In this document: positions 1-5,563 of the stretch, in pieces
Layout: each line of letters begins with the position of its first letter
How positions within the stretch are numbered: position 1 is the first letter of the stretch
From: Deltaproteobacteria bacterium
GTDB taxonomy: Bacteria; Desulfobacterota; DSM-4660; Desulfatiglandales; HGW-15
DNA length: 5,582 nt
NCBI GenBank assembly: GCA_020342025.1
Contig: CP070840.1
Location: 2,727,996-2,733,577 of the forward strand
Direction: 5' to 3'
Notes under the pieces: model-generated
Told to the model about the DNA's origin: nothing
The model's database searches: none
What the model saw: only the letters and a program-made list of their open reading frames with translations
Position numbers and translations under genes: made by a program

Positions 1-266
1 ACTTCCATGAGACCATTATCAACAATGGCAGGGATAGGCATGGTCATGGCAGACATGATGACGGGTGTAGCAAGTTCCACACCTAAAACGGAACACTGCG
101 TGCTCGCCTCCACGCCATCAATGCAGCGTTGTCTAAACGTGTAACGATCCAAGATGCGACGGTTGTTCCTCATGACAAATTCCGTCTCCACTCCATCCAG
201 TAGAAAACCTATATCCCGATCTTTAAGTATGGCCTTCCCCCTCTCATATATTTCGGTAAGTTCCAT
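1..266 (-). CDS. FMN-dependent alpha-hydroxy-acid dehydrogenase/oxidase-like protein, N-terminal part (runs off left edge)
   Basis: The reverse strand is open from an ATG at 266 to the edge, giving 88 codons that begin MELTEIYERGKAIL. Residues about 33-85 (NNRRILDRYTF, then the stretch ending SVLGVELATPVIMSAMT) match the opening of FMN-linked TIM-barrel enzymes of the lactate oxidase/glycolate oxidase family: an Arg/Asp-rich lead-in, a 'xxLGxxLxxPVxxxxMT' first barrel strand, then the FMN-facing loop. Members oxidise 2-hydroxy acids to 2-oxo acids; type 2 isopentenyl-diphosphate isomerase is a related alternative that the missing part would settle. The catalytic His/Arg and most FMN contacts lie outside the window, so activity cannot be judged. 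The start is well supported by AAGGAGG 12 nt upstream. It is the third gene of a same-strand cluster, 94 bp after the Crp/Fnr gene, and may be co-transcribed with it or use its own promoter. Confidence 0.75.
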   Translation of the reverse strand, partial: MELTEIYERGKAILKDRDIGFLLDGVETEFVMRNNRRILDRYTFRQRCIDGVEASTQCSVLGVELATPVIMSAMTMPIPAIVDNGLME

Positions 267-278
267 AGTCCCTAAATT

Positions 279-285
279 CCTCCTT
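279..285 (-). promoter_or_regulatory. Shine-Dalgarno site of the FMN-dependent enzyme
   Basis: On the reverse strand the sequence reads AAGGAGG, a near-perfect anti-16S match, with 12 nt between it and the ATG at 266. It is the clearest ribosome binding site in the window and fixes the start of the truncated left-edge gene. Confidence 0.7.
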
Positions 286-360
286 GAATGCCTCAGCCCC
301 CAATCGTAGCGCCCATAAATCGATGGAGGGGAAGTGATTGGGAATTAAGTGTCTTGAAAA

Positions 361-1056
361 CTAAAGCCGTCCACCCGTTTCCGCCAAATCCTCCACCCCT
401 TGCCTATCCAAAATCCTGATTCGAGATCCATCCAATTCAATCAGGCCCTGTTTACTCATCTTGCCAAAGATCCGGGAGAGTGTCTCAGGGATGGTTCCTA
501 AAAGGCTGGCCAGTTGAGTCTTGGTAATGGTGAGTTCCAGATCACTCGTCCCCTTTTCCTGTTCACTCAAATAGAGGAGATAGGCGCTTAATCGGCCCGG
601 CACCTCTTTAAGCGAGAGGTCATCAATCAAGTGCGTGAACCTGCGAAGTCTCAAGGATAAAACAGCAAGCATGTTCAGGGCGATGGAGGGATTATTCCTT
701 ATCAGTTCGATGAAGGATTCCCTCGGAAAGAAAAATATGCGGCTCTCCTCCATGGCCTCAGCATTGGCCGGAAAGTGTTGACCTGTGAAGACAGGTACCT
801 CCCCGAACGGTTCTCCTGGGCCGAAGATATGAAGAATCTGTTCTTTGCCCTCGAAGGAGAGCTTAAATATCTTCACCCTGCCCGTGACACCCACATAAAA
901 GCCTGTTGCGTCATCACCCTCTGTAAATATGGTCTGCCCCCGCCTGAAGACCTGATCCGCCACGATCATGGCAAGATCTTCCAGTTGCGCCTTTGGGAGC
1001 CCCTCAAAGAGAGGGATGGAGGCAAGATGTTTGACCATTTCCATCAACTCAACCAT
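361..1056 (-). CDS. Crp/Fnr-family transcriptional regulator (no cysteines)
   Basis: This 231-residue protein has the family's normal length and layout. Residues about 12-110 form a cyclic-nucleotide-binding-type beta-roll, with GEPFGE at 81-86. A long dimerisation helix follows at about 114-150, then a winged helix-turn-helix at about 175-215 (TKTQLASLLG, recognition helix IPETLSRIFGKM). The E-T-L-S-R residues at 191-195 match the E-x-x-S-R that FNR uses to read TTGA half-sites. There are no cysteines, so an FNR-type iron-sulphur cluster is ruled out. The pocket reads FPANAEA (95-101) where CRP has the Arg-Ser that holds cAMP phosphate, so cAMP is unlikely; this form recalls DNR/NnrR/HcpR-type regulators, some of which bind haem and sense NO. 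The true ligand is unknown. The ATG at 1056 overlaps the upstream phosphatase stop by 8 bp (ATGGTTGA), which suggests translational coupling. No strong ribosome site is visible, and Met5 or Met7 remain possible starts. Confidence 0.94.
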   Translation of the reverse strand: MVELMEMVKHLASIPLFEGLPKAQLEDLAMIVADQVFRRGQTIFTEGDDATGFYVGVTGRVKIFKLSFEGKEQILHIFGPGEPFGEVPVFTGQHFPANAEAMEESRIFFFPRESFIELIRNNPSIALNMLAVLSLRLRRFTHLIDDLSLKEVPGRLSAYLLYLSEQEKGTSDLELTITKTQLASLLGTIPETLSRIFGKMSKQGLIELDGSRIRILDRQGVEDLAETGGRL

Positions 1057-1651
1057 TCATCATTCTGACCAGTGTGGTGTCAGCAAAGTAATCGATAATA
1101 TTAAGGCAACCGTAGTCCTGATGGATCTTAAACATCCGACTGAGATCAAGATCGAGGGCATGGCAGAGAATAACACGATTTACAGCCCCATGACCTACCA
1201 AGAGGATATCATTGCCCTCTTGATCCTCTAAAATGCTCTTAAAACAATTCATGACCCTTTCAGAAAGGCGTTCTACACTTTCACCTTCTCCAGGATTCTG
1301 GTAGTTCAGCAGATCAGTCTTCCGCTTCTCCAGTTCGTCAGGGAAGTGTTCACGAATCTCCGTCAGGGTCAAACCCTCCCAGTCGCCGAAATGCATCTCG
1401 CGAAGTTCTGGCAAGGCATGGAGGGGGGCATCATGATGCCGCGCTATGATGCGGGCACCCTTGAGGGATCTTTTCAGATCACTGGAATAAATGGCACTGA
1501 TGTTGACAAGACGCAGACGTTCAGCCAAGTTCTCCATCTGCATGACCCCCACATCGGTCATTTCCACATCCGTGTGACCATAAACGGGGAATCCGTCATA
1601 ACCGACGACTTGGCCATGCCTGACCATGTATAACCTGTTGACCCTATCCAT
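1049..1651 (-). CDS. Histidine phosphatase family protein (phosphoglycerate mutase/alpha-ribazole phosphatase-like)
   Basis: This 200-residue protein belongs to the histidine phosphatase superfamily, branch 1. Residues 11-13 are the RHG signature, with His12 the expected phospho-acceptor. SSDLKR (56-61) supplies the second pocket arginine, LREMHFGDWEG (83-93) contains the likely proton donor Glu85, and GHG (153-155) carries the second catalytic histidine, His154. All core residues are present, so it should be an active cytosolic phosphohydrolase. The substrate cannot be read from sequence: length and the 'QDYGCLNII' tail resemble small phosphatases annotated as CobC (alpha-ribazole-5'-phosphate, cobalamin synthesis) or GpmB-like, and no cobalamin genes adjoin it. 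The ATG at 1651 is chosen because a start at Met9 would delete the first beta strand before RHG. It heads the minus-strand cluster, and its stop lies inside the start of the Crp/Fnr gene. No Shine-Dalgarno is visible, which fits the leaderless promoter just upstream. Confidence 0.92.
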   Translation of the reverse strand: MDRVNRLYMVRHGQVVGYDGFPVYGHTDVEMTDVGVMQMENLAERLRLVNISAIYSSDLKRSLKGARIIARHHDAPLHALPELREMHFGDWEGLTLTEIREHFPDELEKRKTDLLNYQNPGEGESVERLSERVMNCFKSILEDQEGNDILLVGHGAVNRVILCHALDLDLSRMFKIHQDYGCLNIIDYFADTTLVRMMNG

Positions 1652-1659
1652 AGGGCGCG

Positions 1660-1688
1660 ATAATAGACATCGATATTTGTAATGTCAA
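1660..1688 (-). promoter_or_regulatory. Sigma70-type promoter of the histidine phosphatase/Crp-Fnr cluster
   Basis: Read on the reverse strand, TTGACA (1688-1683) is a perfect -35 box and TATTAT (1665-1660) is a 5/6 -10 box, with an optimal 17-bp spacer (1682-1666). Only 8 nt (CGCGCCCT) lie between the -10 box and the ATG at 1651, so the first purine at a normal start distance is the A of that ATG. The predicted transcript is leaderless or nearly so, consistent with the absence of a Shine-Dalgarno sequence. Confidence 0.62.
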
Positions 1689-1704
1689 TGCATTTGGCCT
1701 TCCC

Positions 1705-1719
1705 CTGATCCGCCATCAA
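1705..1719. promoter_or_regulatory. Candidate operator palindrome CTGAT-N5-ATCAA
   Basis: This imperfect palindrome has TGAT/ATCA half-sites like those of FNR-type regulators. Its centre (1712) is about 61 bp upstream of the predicted transcription start of the phosphatase/Crp-Fnr cluster, a classic class I activator position. Against it, FNR sites have a 4-bp spacer and this has 5. Autoregulation by the Crp/Fnr gene product is inferred, not shown. Confidence 0.25.
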
Positions 1720-1732
1720 GGCATCATCGCTG

Positions 1733-1749
1733 GTGATCAGGGATATCAC
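1733..1749. promoter_or_regulatory. Candidate operator palindrome GTGAT-N7-ATCAC
   Basis: The 5-bp arms GTGAT and ATCAC are perfect inverted copies separated by 7 nt, between the two divergent promoters. The half-sites resemble CRP/FNR-family half-sites, but the spacing fits neither CRP (GTGA-N6-TCAC) nor FNR (TTGAT-N4-ATCAA). The centre is about 90 bp upstream of the minus-strand transcription start and about 100 bp upstream of the plus-strand one. Confidence 0.22.
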
Positions 1750-1807
1750 AAAATCTACTCATTTCAATCATGATATGTGAATTAGACGGTGGGTTTGGGT
1801 CTTTATG

Positions 1808-1836
1808 TTGATCCCTCAATATTTATATTGTATAAG
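1808..1836 (+). promoter_or_regulatory. Sigma70-type promoter candidate of the small-protein/YIP1 unit
   Basis: TTGATC (1808-1813) matches the -35 consensus at 4 of 6 positions, and TATAAG (1831-1836) matches the -10 at 5 of 6, with a 17-bp spacer in a very AT-rich stretch. Transcription would start near 1843, leaving a leader of about 55 nt before the ATG at 1900. It is the best plus-strand candidate in the 248-bp divergent intergenic region 1652-1899. Confidence 0.48.
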
Positions 1837-1899
1837 TTTATGTATCTTTCATAGGCATGTAGTATGGAGTTTTGAAGCGCAGAGAGTGGCAGTAGAGTG

Positions 1900-2166
1900 A
1901 TGATTAAGAAGGATTGTTTCGGCGTTTTGGACAAGGTCTTTCCCCTTGGAGACAAGGGTTTGAGGGAGATTACTCCAGGTTGTTTTCAATGCCCTGAGCG
2001 TACGCCCTGTCTGAAGGCCGCTTTGAGCACCAGGGAAGGCCTGGAAATGAAGGCGGAGATGTTGGAACGTGCTGCGGCCAAAGGTATGGTCGGCAGATTT
2101 CAGCGGTGGTCCCAAAAAAAAGAGCTGCACCGCCTCATGAAAGAGCAAGGGAAAAAGAAAAAATGA
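1900..2166 (+). CDS. Small four-cysteine hypothetical protein
   Basis: I do not recognise a named family for this basic 88-residue protein (MIKKDCFGVLDKVF...). Counted from the ATG, the cysteines are 6, 28, 31 and 37. Cys28, Cys31 and Cys37 lie in CFQCPERTPCLKAAL, a C-x2-C-x5-C cluster that could bind zinc or an iron-sulphur centre, perhaps with Cys6 as fourth ligand. After it comes a charged, probably helical segment, then GRFQRWSQKKEL and a Lys-rich tail ending KKKK. There is no signal peptide or membrane segment, so it should be cytosolic. The preceding codon is GTG (1897), an alternative start; only a weak GAGAG lies upstream. Its TGA overlaps the ATG of the zinc-ribbon membrane protein (ATGA), so the two are very probably one operon and may act together. 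Eight consecutive A at 2114-2121 form an in-frame A_AAA_AAA heptamer. Overlap, promoter and motif support a real gene; its function is unknown. Confidence 0.78.
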   Translation: MIKKDCFGVLDKVFPLGDKGLREITPGCFQCPERTPCLKAALSTREGLEMKAEMLERAAAKGMVGRFQRWSQKKELHRLMKEQGKKKK

Positions 2167-2960
2167 CGGTTGAGATAAAATGCCCCAAATGCAACTTCTC
2201 AAAGAGTATCCCAAAAGAGAAAATCCCTGCAGGTGCCAGATGGGCCACCTGTCCGCAATGCAAATATCGGTTTTCGTTTGCTCCGCCGGAAGTGGGCCCT
2301 AGCCCAGAACAAGGACAGCAAGAGACAGGGATGGAAGTCCGCGTAGAGAGACGAGCCCCACCCTGGGAAAATCGATCCGAATTGGGTCTCTGGCAAGGTA
2401 TATACCAAACCTTTAAAGCCGTACTTTTTTCGCCAGACAAACTTTTTGGCACCATGACACACGAGGGAGGCATTATGGAACCGCTGGCGTTTGGTCTCCT
2501 TTTGGGGTCTATTGGGAGCATGTTTGGATTTTTCTGGCAGTTCTTGATGATGTCAGGCAGTCTTCTGGCCTTTGGCGAAGAGCTCATGGGCCACTTGAGC
2601 ATGAGTCTCATATTCTTCGCAATTATCATCATCTCACCCCTTTTCGTGACCATAACCATGTTCATTGCCAGTGCCGTCCTTCACCTTTTGTTGCTCATTG
2701 TCAGAGGGGGAAAAAACGGTTTTGAGGCCACTTTTAGAGTGGTATCCTATTCACAGGCCACCCAGTTGTGGGCGGTCATTCCATTCGTCGGCGGGTTCAT
2801 CGGTGGCCTTTGGATGCTTATCGTTCAGATCATAGGCCTCCGAGAGATTCATGAAAGCTCTTATTTGAGAGTGATTCTTGCTCTCCTCATCCCAATAGCC
2901 TTGATCCTTCTCCTGGTACTGGCTATAGTTATTCCTCTTCTCATTTTTGGTTTAGGTTAG
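2163..2960 (+). CDS. Zinc-ribbon, YIP1-like integral membrane protein
   Basis: This protein of 265 residues has two parts. Residues 1-39 are a zinc ribbon of the MJ0042/zinc_ribbon_4-5 type: CPKC (7-10) and CPQC (30-33) flank a conserved basic middle (IPKEKIPAGARWAT) and are followed by RFSF. A Pro/Gln/Glu-rich linker runs to about residue 70. The rest resembles the YIP1 domain: an amphipathic lead-in (GLWQGIYQTFKAVLFSP, where SP precedes the membrane region), then hydrophobic spans at about 107-137, 148-180, 203-226 and 236-263, probably five helices in all. Bacterial YIP1-like proteins have no agreed function; the ribbon should face the cytoplasm and may bind protein or nucleic acid. I chose the ATG at 2163 because it overlaps the upstream stop by 4 bp and starts just before the ribbon; the frame is open further upstream to a GTG at 2106, but those residues are low-complexity. 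AAGGG lies 11 nt upstream. Confidence 0.9.
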   Translation: MTVEIKCPKCNFSKSIPKEKIPAGARWATCPQCKYRFSFAPPEVGPSPEQGQQETGMEVRVERRAPPWENRSELGLWQGIYQTFKAVLFSPDKLFGTMTHEGGIMEPLAFGLLLGSIGSMFGFFWQFLMMSGSLLAFGEELMGHLSMSLIFFAIIIISPLFVTITMFIASAVLHLLLLIVRGGKNGFEATFRVVSYSQATQLWAVIPFVGGFIGGLWMLIVQIIGLREIHESSYLRVILALLIPIALILLLVLAIVIPLLIFGLG

Positions 2961-2966
2961 ATATTT

Positions 2967-2992
2967 GATCGGATATGTCCGTGAAACCGATC
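2967..2992. repeat. Inverted repeat GATCGG-N14-CCGATC after the YIP1-like gene
   Basis: Perfect 6-bp arms separated by 14 nt begin 6 bp after the stop of the membrane protein gene, in the 129-bp gap before the helicase. There is no T-run after it, so it is a poor intrinsic terminator. It could be a weak attenuating hairpin, an operator for the helicase gene, or chance. Confidence 0.25.
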
Positions 2993-3089
2993 TTATGGAT
3001 TCTAGACATGGGTTTACGCTGCATCGGCGCTGAGAAGCCAAAAGAGAAATGCGCCATGACCAAAATGAAAATCGAAAGGCCTTTCTGTA

Positions 3090-5246
3090 TTGTCAAAGAA
3101 AATAGCGTATGAAAAAGTTCTGAATTCTTCGCAATTGGAAGCGGTCATGACTCTGGATGGGCCGATTCTGGTGATTGCCGGTGCAGGTAGCGGGAAGACC
3201 AGGACCCTGGTTTACAGAGTCGCACGTCTTGTAGAGACGGGCGTGCCCCCAGAATCCATTCTTCTGCTCACATTCACGAGAAAGGCGGCCGGAGAGATGC
3301 TGGAAAGGGCCGCAGGACTTGCAGATGAAAGATGCGAGCATGTCTCTGGTGGGACCTTCCACGCCTTGGCGCACCGCGTGCTAAGGAACAACGCCCAAAT
3401 TCTGGGGTTTCATCGCACCTTTACCGTCTTGGACAGGGCCGACATGGAAGAGGTGGTCCAGTCCCTGGTGGGAGAACTCCAAATAGATCGAGGCTCCGTA
3501 AGGTTTCCAAAACGTTCCACGCTGGCCAGCATTTTGAGCAAATCTGCCAATCGTCAGCAGTCTATTGAGGCTCTCATGGGAGAAGAGTATGCACAATTCC
3601 TGGAATATATTCCCCATGTAAATACACTCAGGAGCCTCTATGGGGAATACAAAAAAATGAATCACCTGATGGACTACGACGATCTGATCCTCTATTTTAG
3701 ACAGCTCCTGGCAGAGAATGAGGATATCCGCCAGCATCTGAGCGAGCAGTATCGCTACATCATGGTCGACGAATATCAGGATACCAATTCTATACAGGCT
3801 GACATCGTGAAATGGCTCGCTTTTAGGCACCGGAATATTATGGTGGTGGGTGATGACTCCCAGTCCATATACTCCTTCCGTGGGGCCAACTACAAAAACA
3901 TGTTTGAATTTCCTTCCCTGTTTCCAGAAACCAAAGTGATCAAATTGGAGGAGAATTATAGATCAACGCAGCCCATACTCACGTTCACCAATGCCCTAAT
4001 GGATCAGGCACAAGAAAAATACACCAAGTGCCTCTTCACGGAACGGACCGATGGCGAAGTACCCAGGGTCATTGATACCAGATCCGAACCCGAACAGGCC
4101 ATGTTCATATACCGCTCAATAAGAGACGCGATGAGCAAAGGGCGATCCATCAAAGATTTTGCCATCCTCTTTCGGGCGGCTCACCACTCCTTCGAGCTGG
4201 AAGTGGAACTCACGCGTCAAGGGATCCCCTACGTTAAGTATGGGGGTTTCAAGTTCATGGAATCAGCTCACATCAAGGATGTTCTGGCCCATTTCAGGGT
4301 TATTTTGAACAGAGACGACACCGTGAGCTGGGGTCGCATCTTAAGACTTGTAAGAAACATAGGACAGGGGAAAAGCCAATCCATCATTAATTGGATGAAA
4401 AAAGACCGATCCTTAACCGGGCACGTGGCTGAGTGGCCTGGGGCCGGTAAGGGAGATGAGGGTCTGAAGGCCCTGGGTCAACTCCTGAGTCAGATATCGA
4501 CAAAAGGCTTGGCCCCGCAAAAGGCTGTGCAGTTGGTTATTAAATATTATGAGCCTATCCTGAAAGAGAAGTTCGATGACTTCCCCAGGCGTCAAAGAGA
4601 CCTGGAACAACTGATTCCCATGGCTGATCGCTACCGAAAATTGAGGACCTTCTTGGATGATCTGGTCCTGGAGCCCCCCACGAGTTCAGCAGACATAAAC
4701 CGCAAAGAGAGAGGGGATTCATTGATCCTATCCACCGTGCATTCGGCGAAGGGTCTAGAGTGGCCGTTCGTGTTTATCATATGGGCCATGGAAGGCTATT
4801 TCCCCACTGCAAGGGCCTATTCCAATGAGGAGGCCCTCGAAGAAGAACGGCGCCTCATGTACGTGGCTGCCACGAGGGCGAAAGATCAGTTGATTATCTG
4901 TTACCCGAGTGAAGAGGCACGACCTGCTTGGCAGTGGGGAGAAACAGGTTACAGAAGTGGCCTCTCCTCCTTTATTCAGGCCCTTCCACATGATGTCATT
5001 GAGTATGGTTCATCAATGGTCTCGGAAACTGCGGCGAGGAGAGGGTCGCCTGTTAGGCATGCAGGTATATATCAACAACAAGAGGATGCCCCTTCTGAGT
5101 TGCGTCCTGGTGACAGGGTAAGCCATCCAGCGTTTGGCCAAGGAGTCATCTCTAAATTTATGGATGATGAAAAGGTGGAGGTACTTTTTAGGGATTGGGG
5201 CCGAAAACTCCTCCATCTCGGTTATACGACGCTTGAAAAGATGTGA
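3090..5246 (+). CDS. UvrD/PcrA/Rep-family ATP-dependent DNA helicase (3'-5', superfamily 1A)
   Basis: This 718-residue protein matches the usual length of UvrD/PcrA, and all helicase motifs are intact: Q motif LNSSQ (11-15), Walker A GAGSGKT (31-37), Ia LTFTRKAAGEM (60-70), Ib GTFHALAHRVL (88-98), II VDEYQDTN (226-233), III GDDSQSIYSFRGA (254-266), IV EENYRS (287-292), V STVHSAKGLEW (548-558) and VI EERRLMYVAATRAKDQ (585-600). Residues 672-718 (from PGDRVSHPAFGQGVI) form the PcrA/UvrD C-terminal Tudor-like domain, which in characterised members contacts RNA polymerase. It should translocate 3'-5' on single-stranded DNA and unwind duplexes in repair or removal of DNA-bound proteins. The start is TTG at 3090: the frame is closed by TGA at 3066, no ATG/GTG intervenes, and the next Met (20) lies past the Q motif. 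AAAGG lies 10 nt upstream. Whether it is the main UvrD or a paralogue cannot be told here. Confidence 0.96.
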   Translation: MSKKIAYEKVLNSSQLEAVMTLDGPILVIAGAGSGKTRTLVYRVARLVETGVPPESILLLTFTRKAAGEMLERAAGLADERCEHVSGGTFHALAHRVLRNNAQILGFHRTFTVLDRADMEEVVQSLVGELQIDRGSVRFPKRSTLASILSKSANRQQSIEALMGEEYAQFLEYIPHVNTLRSLYGEYKKMNHLMDYDDLILYFRQLLAENEDIRQHLSEQYRYIMVDEYQDTNSIQADIVKWLAFRHRNIMVVGDDSQSIYSFRGANYKNMFEFPSLFPETKVIKLEENYRSTQPILTFTNALMDQAQEKYTKCLFTERTDGEVPRVIDTRSEPEQAMFIYRSIRDAMSKGRSIKDFAILFRAAHHSFELEVELTRQGIPYVKYGGFKFMESAHIKDVLAHFRVILNRDDTVSWGRILRLVRNIGQGKSQSIINWMKKDRSLTGHVAEWPGAGKGDEGLKALGQLLSQISTKGLAPQKAVQLVIKYYEPILKEKFDDFPRRQRDLEQLIPMADRYRKLRTFLDDLVLEPPTSSADINRKERGDSLILSTVHSAKGLEWPFVFIIWAMEGYFPTARAYSNEEALEEERRLMYVAATRAKDQLIICYPSEEARPAWQWGETGYRSGLSSFIQALPHDVIEYGSSMVSETAARRGSPVRHAGIYQQQEDAPSELRPGDRVSHPAFGQGVISKFMDDEKVEVLFRDWGRKLLHLGYTTLEKM

Positions 5247-5248
5247 GG

Positions 5249-5302
5249 GAATTGGGAATGCAGAATTGGGAATGGGGAGTTCGGAATTTAGAATTCGGGT
5301 AA
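5249..5302. repeat. 14-bp tandem repeat, four degenerate units
   Basis: Units start at 5249, 5263, 5277 and 5291, exactly 14 bp apart: GAATTGGGAATGCA, GAATTGGGAATGGG, GAGTTCGGAATTTA and GAATTCGGGTAACC. The first two share a perfect 12-bp core and the last two decay from it, giving a consensus of about GAATTsGGAATnnn. The array starts 3 bp after the helicase stop. It has no coding or terminator character and resembles the short GAATT/GGAAT-rich intergenic repeats common in some deltaproteobacterial genomes. Confidence 0.8.
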
Positions 5303-5473
5303 CCATTTAGATCTTTGAAAAATAGCGTGTTTCGTGGCGCGCAGCGGTGTGGTACCCTTTCTTCAAGAGCATATCCATTGGGCTCCGTGCAAGTGGTCTG
5401 ATTTTGAGGGATTAACCATGTCCTGTCTATCTAGGAATGATACATTCTGCCAGGGGCTCCCGGGGGCGCACCC

Positions 5474-5514
5474 GCCCGCCTCGCCTGAGCGAGCTCAGGC
5501 TCGCGATGGCGGGC
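5474..5514. repeat. GC-rich nested hairpin inside the inverted-repeat element
   Basis: GCCCGCC (5474-5480) pairs with GGCGGGC (5508-5514). Inside them GCCTGAG (5483-5489) pairs with CTCAGGC (5494-5500) around the 4-nt loop CGAG. An internal loop of 2 nt on one side and 7 nt on the other separates the two stems; TCGC (5481-5484) with GCGA (5503-5506) is an alternative pairing. In RNA or single-stranded DNA this would be a very stable cruciform tip for the element around it. Confidence 0.65.
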
Positions 5515-5533
5515 AGGATCCCTCAAAATCAGA

Positions 5534-5563
5534 CCACGGCGAAGCACCGTGGAATCTCTTTTT
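5534..5563 (+). terminator. Possible rho-independent terminator
   Basis: CCACGG (5534-5539) and CCGTGG (5547-5552) form a 6-bp stem with a 7-nt loop, followed by AATCTCTTTTT. The stem is short and the T-run starts 4-6 nt after it, so this is a weak to moderate terminator for plus-strand transcription, nearly 300 bp downstream of the helicase. It sits at the right arm of the inverted-repeat element and may simply be part of that repeat. Confidence 0.3.

Noticed and set aside
775..1231. Plus-strand frames opposite the Crp/Fnr and phosphatase genes
   Set aside because: They are antisense shadows of two well-supported genes and have no motif or ribosome site of their own.
1558..1749. 63-codon reverse-strand frame across the phosphatase start and promoter
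   Set aside because: It overlaps the phosphatase in another frame, has no ribosome site, and its peptide shows no family features; the promoter and palindromes explain the DNA better.
2106..2162. N-terminal extension of the YIP1-like protein from a GTG at 2106
   Set aside because: The added residues are Lys/Arg/Pro-rich with no resemblance to the family, and the ATGA overlap at 2163 gives a standard start just before the zinc ribbon. The open frame is kept only as possible frameshift evidence.
2967..2992. Intrinsic terminator after the YIP1-like gene
   Set aside because: The 6-bp stem with a 14-nt loop is followed by TTATGGATT rather than a T-run, so it is listed only as an inverted repeat.
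3098..3108. Near-identical AAAATAGCGT at about 3099 and 5319 as a direct repeat flanking the helicase
   Set aside because: Ten matching bases in AT-rich sequence, one copy inside the helicase gene itself, with no further flanking similarity; most likely chance.
5013..5306. 97-codon reverse-strand frame starting in the 14-bp repeat array
   Set aside because: Its first part (NSELPIPNSAFPIP) is just translation of the tandem repeat, and the rest is antisense to the helicase C-terminus.
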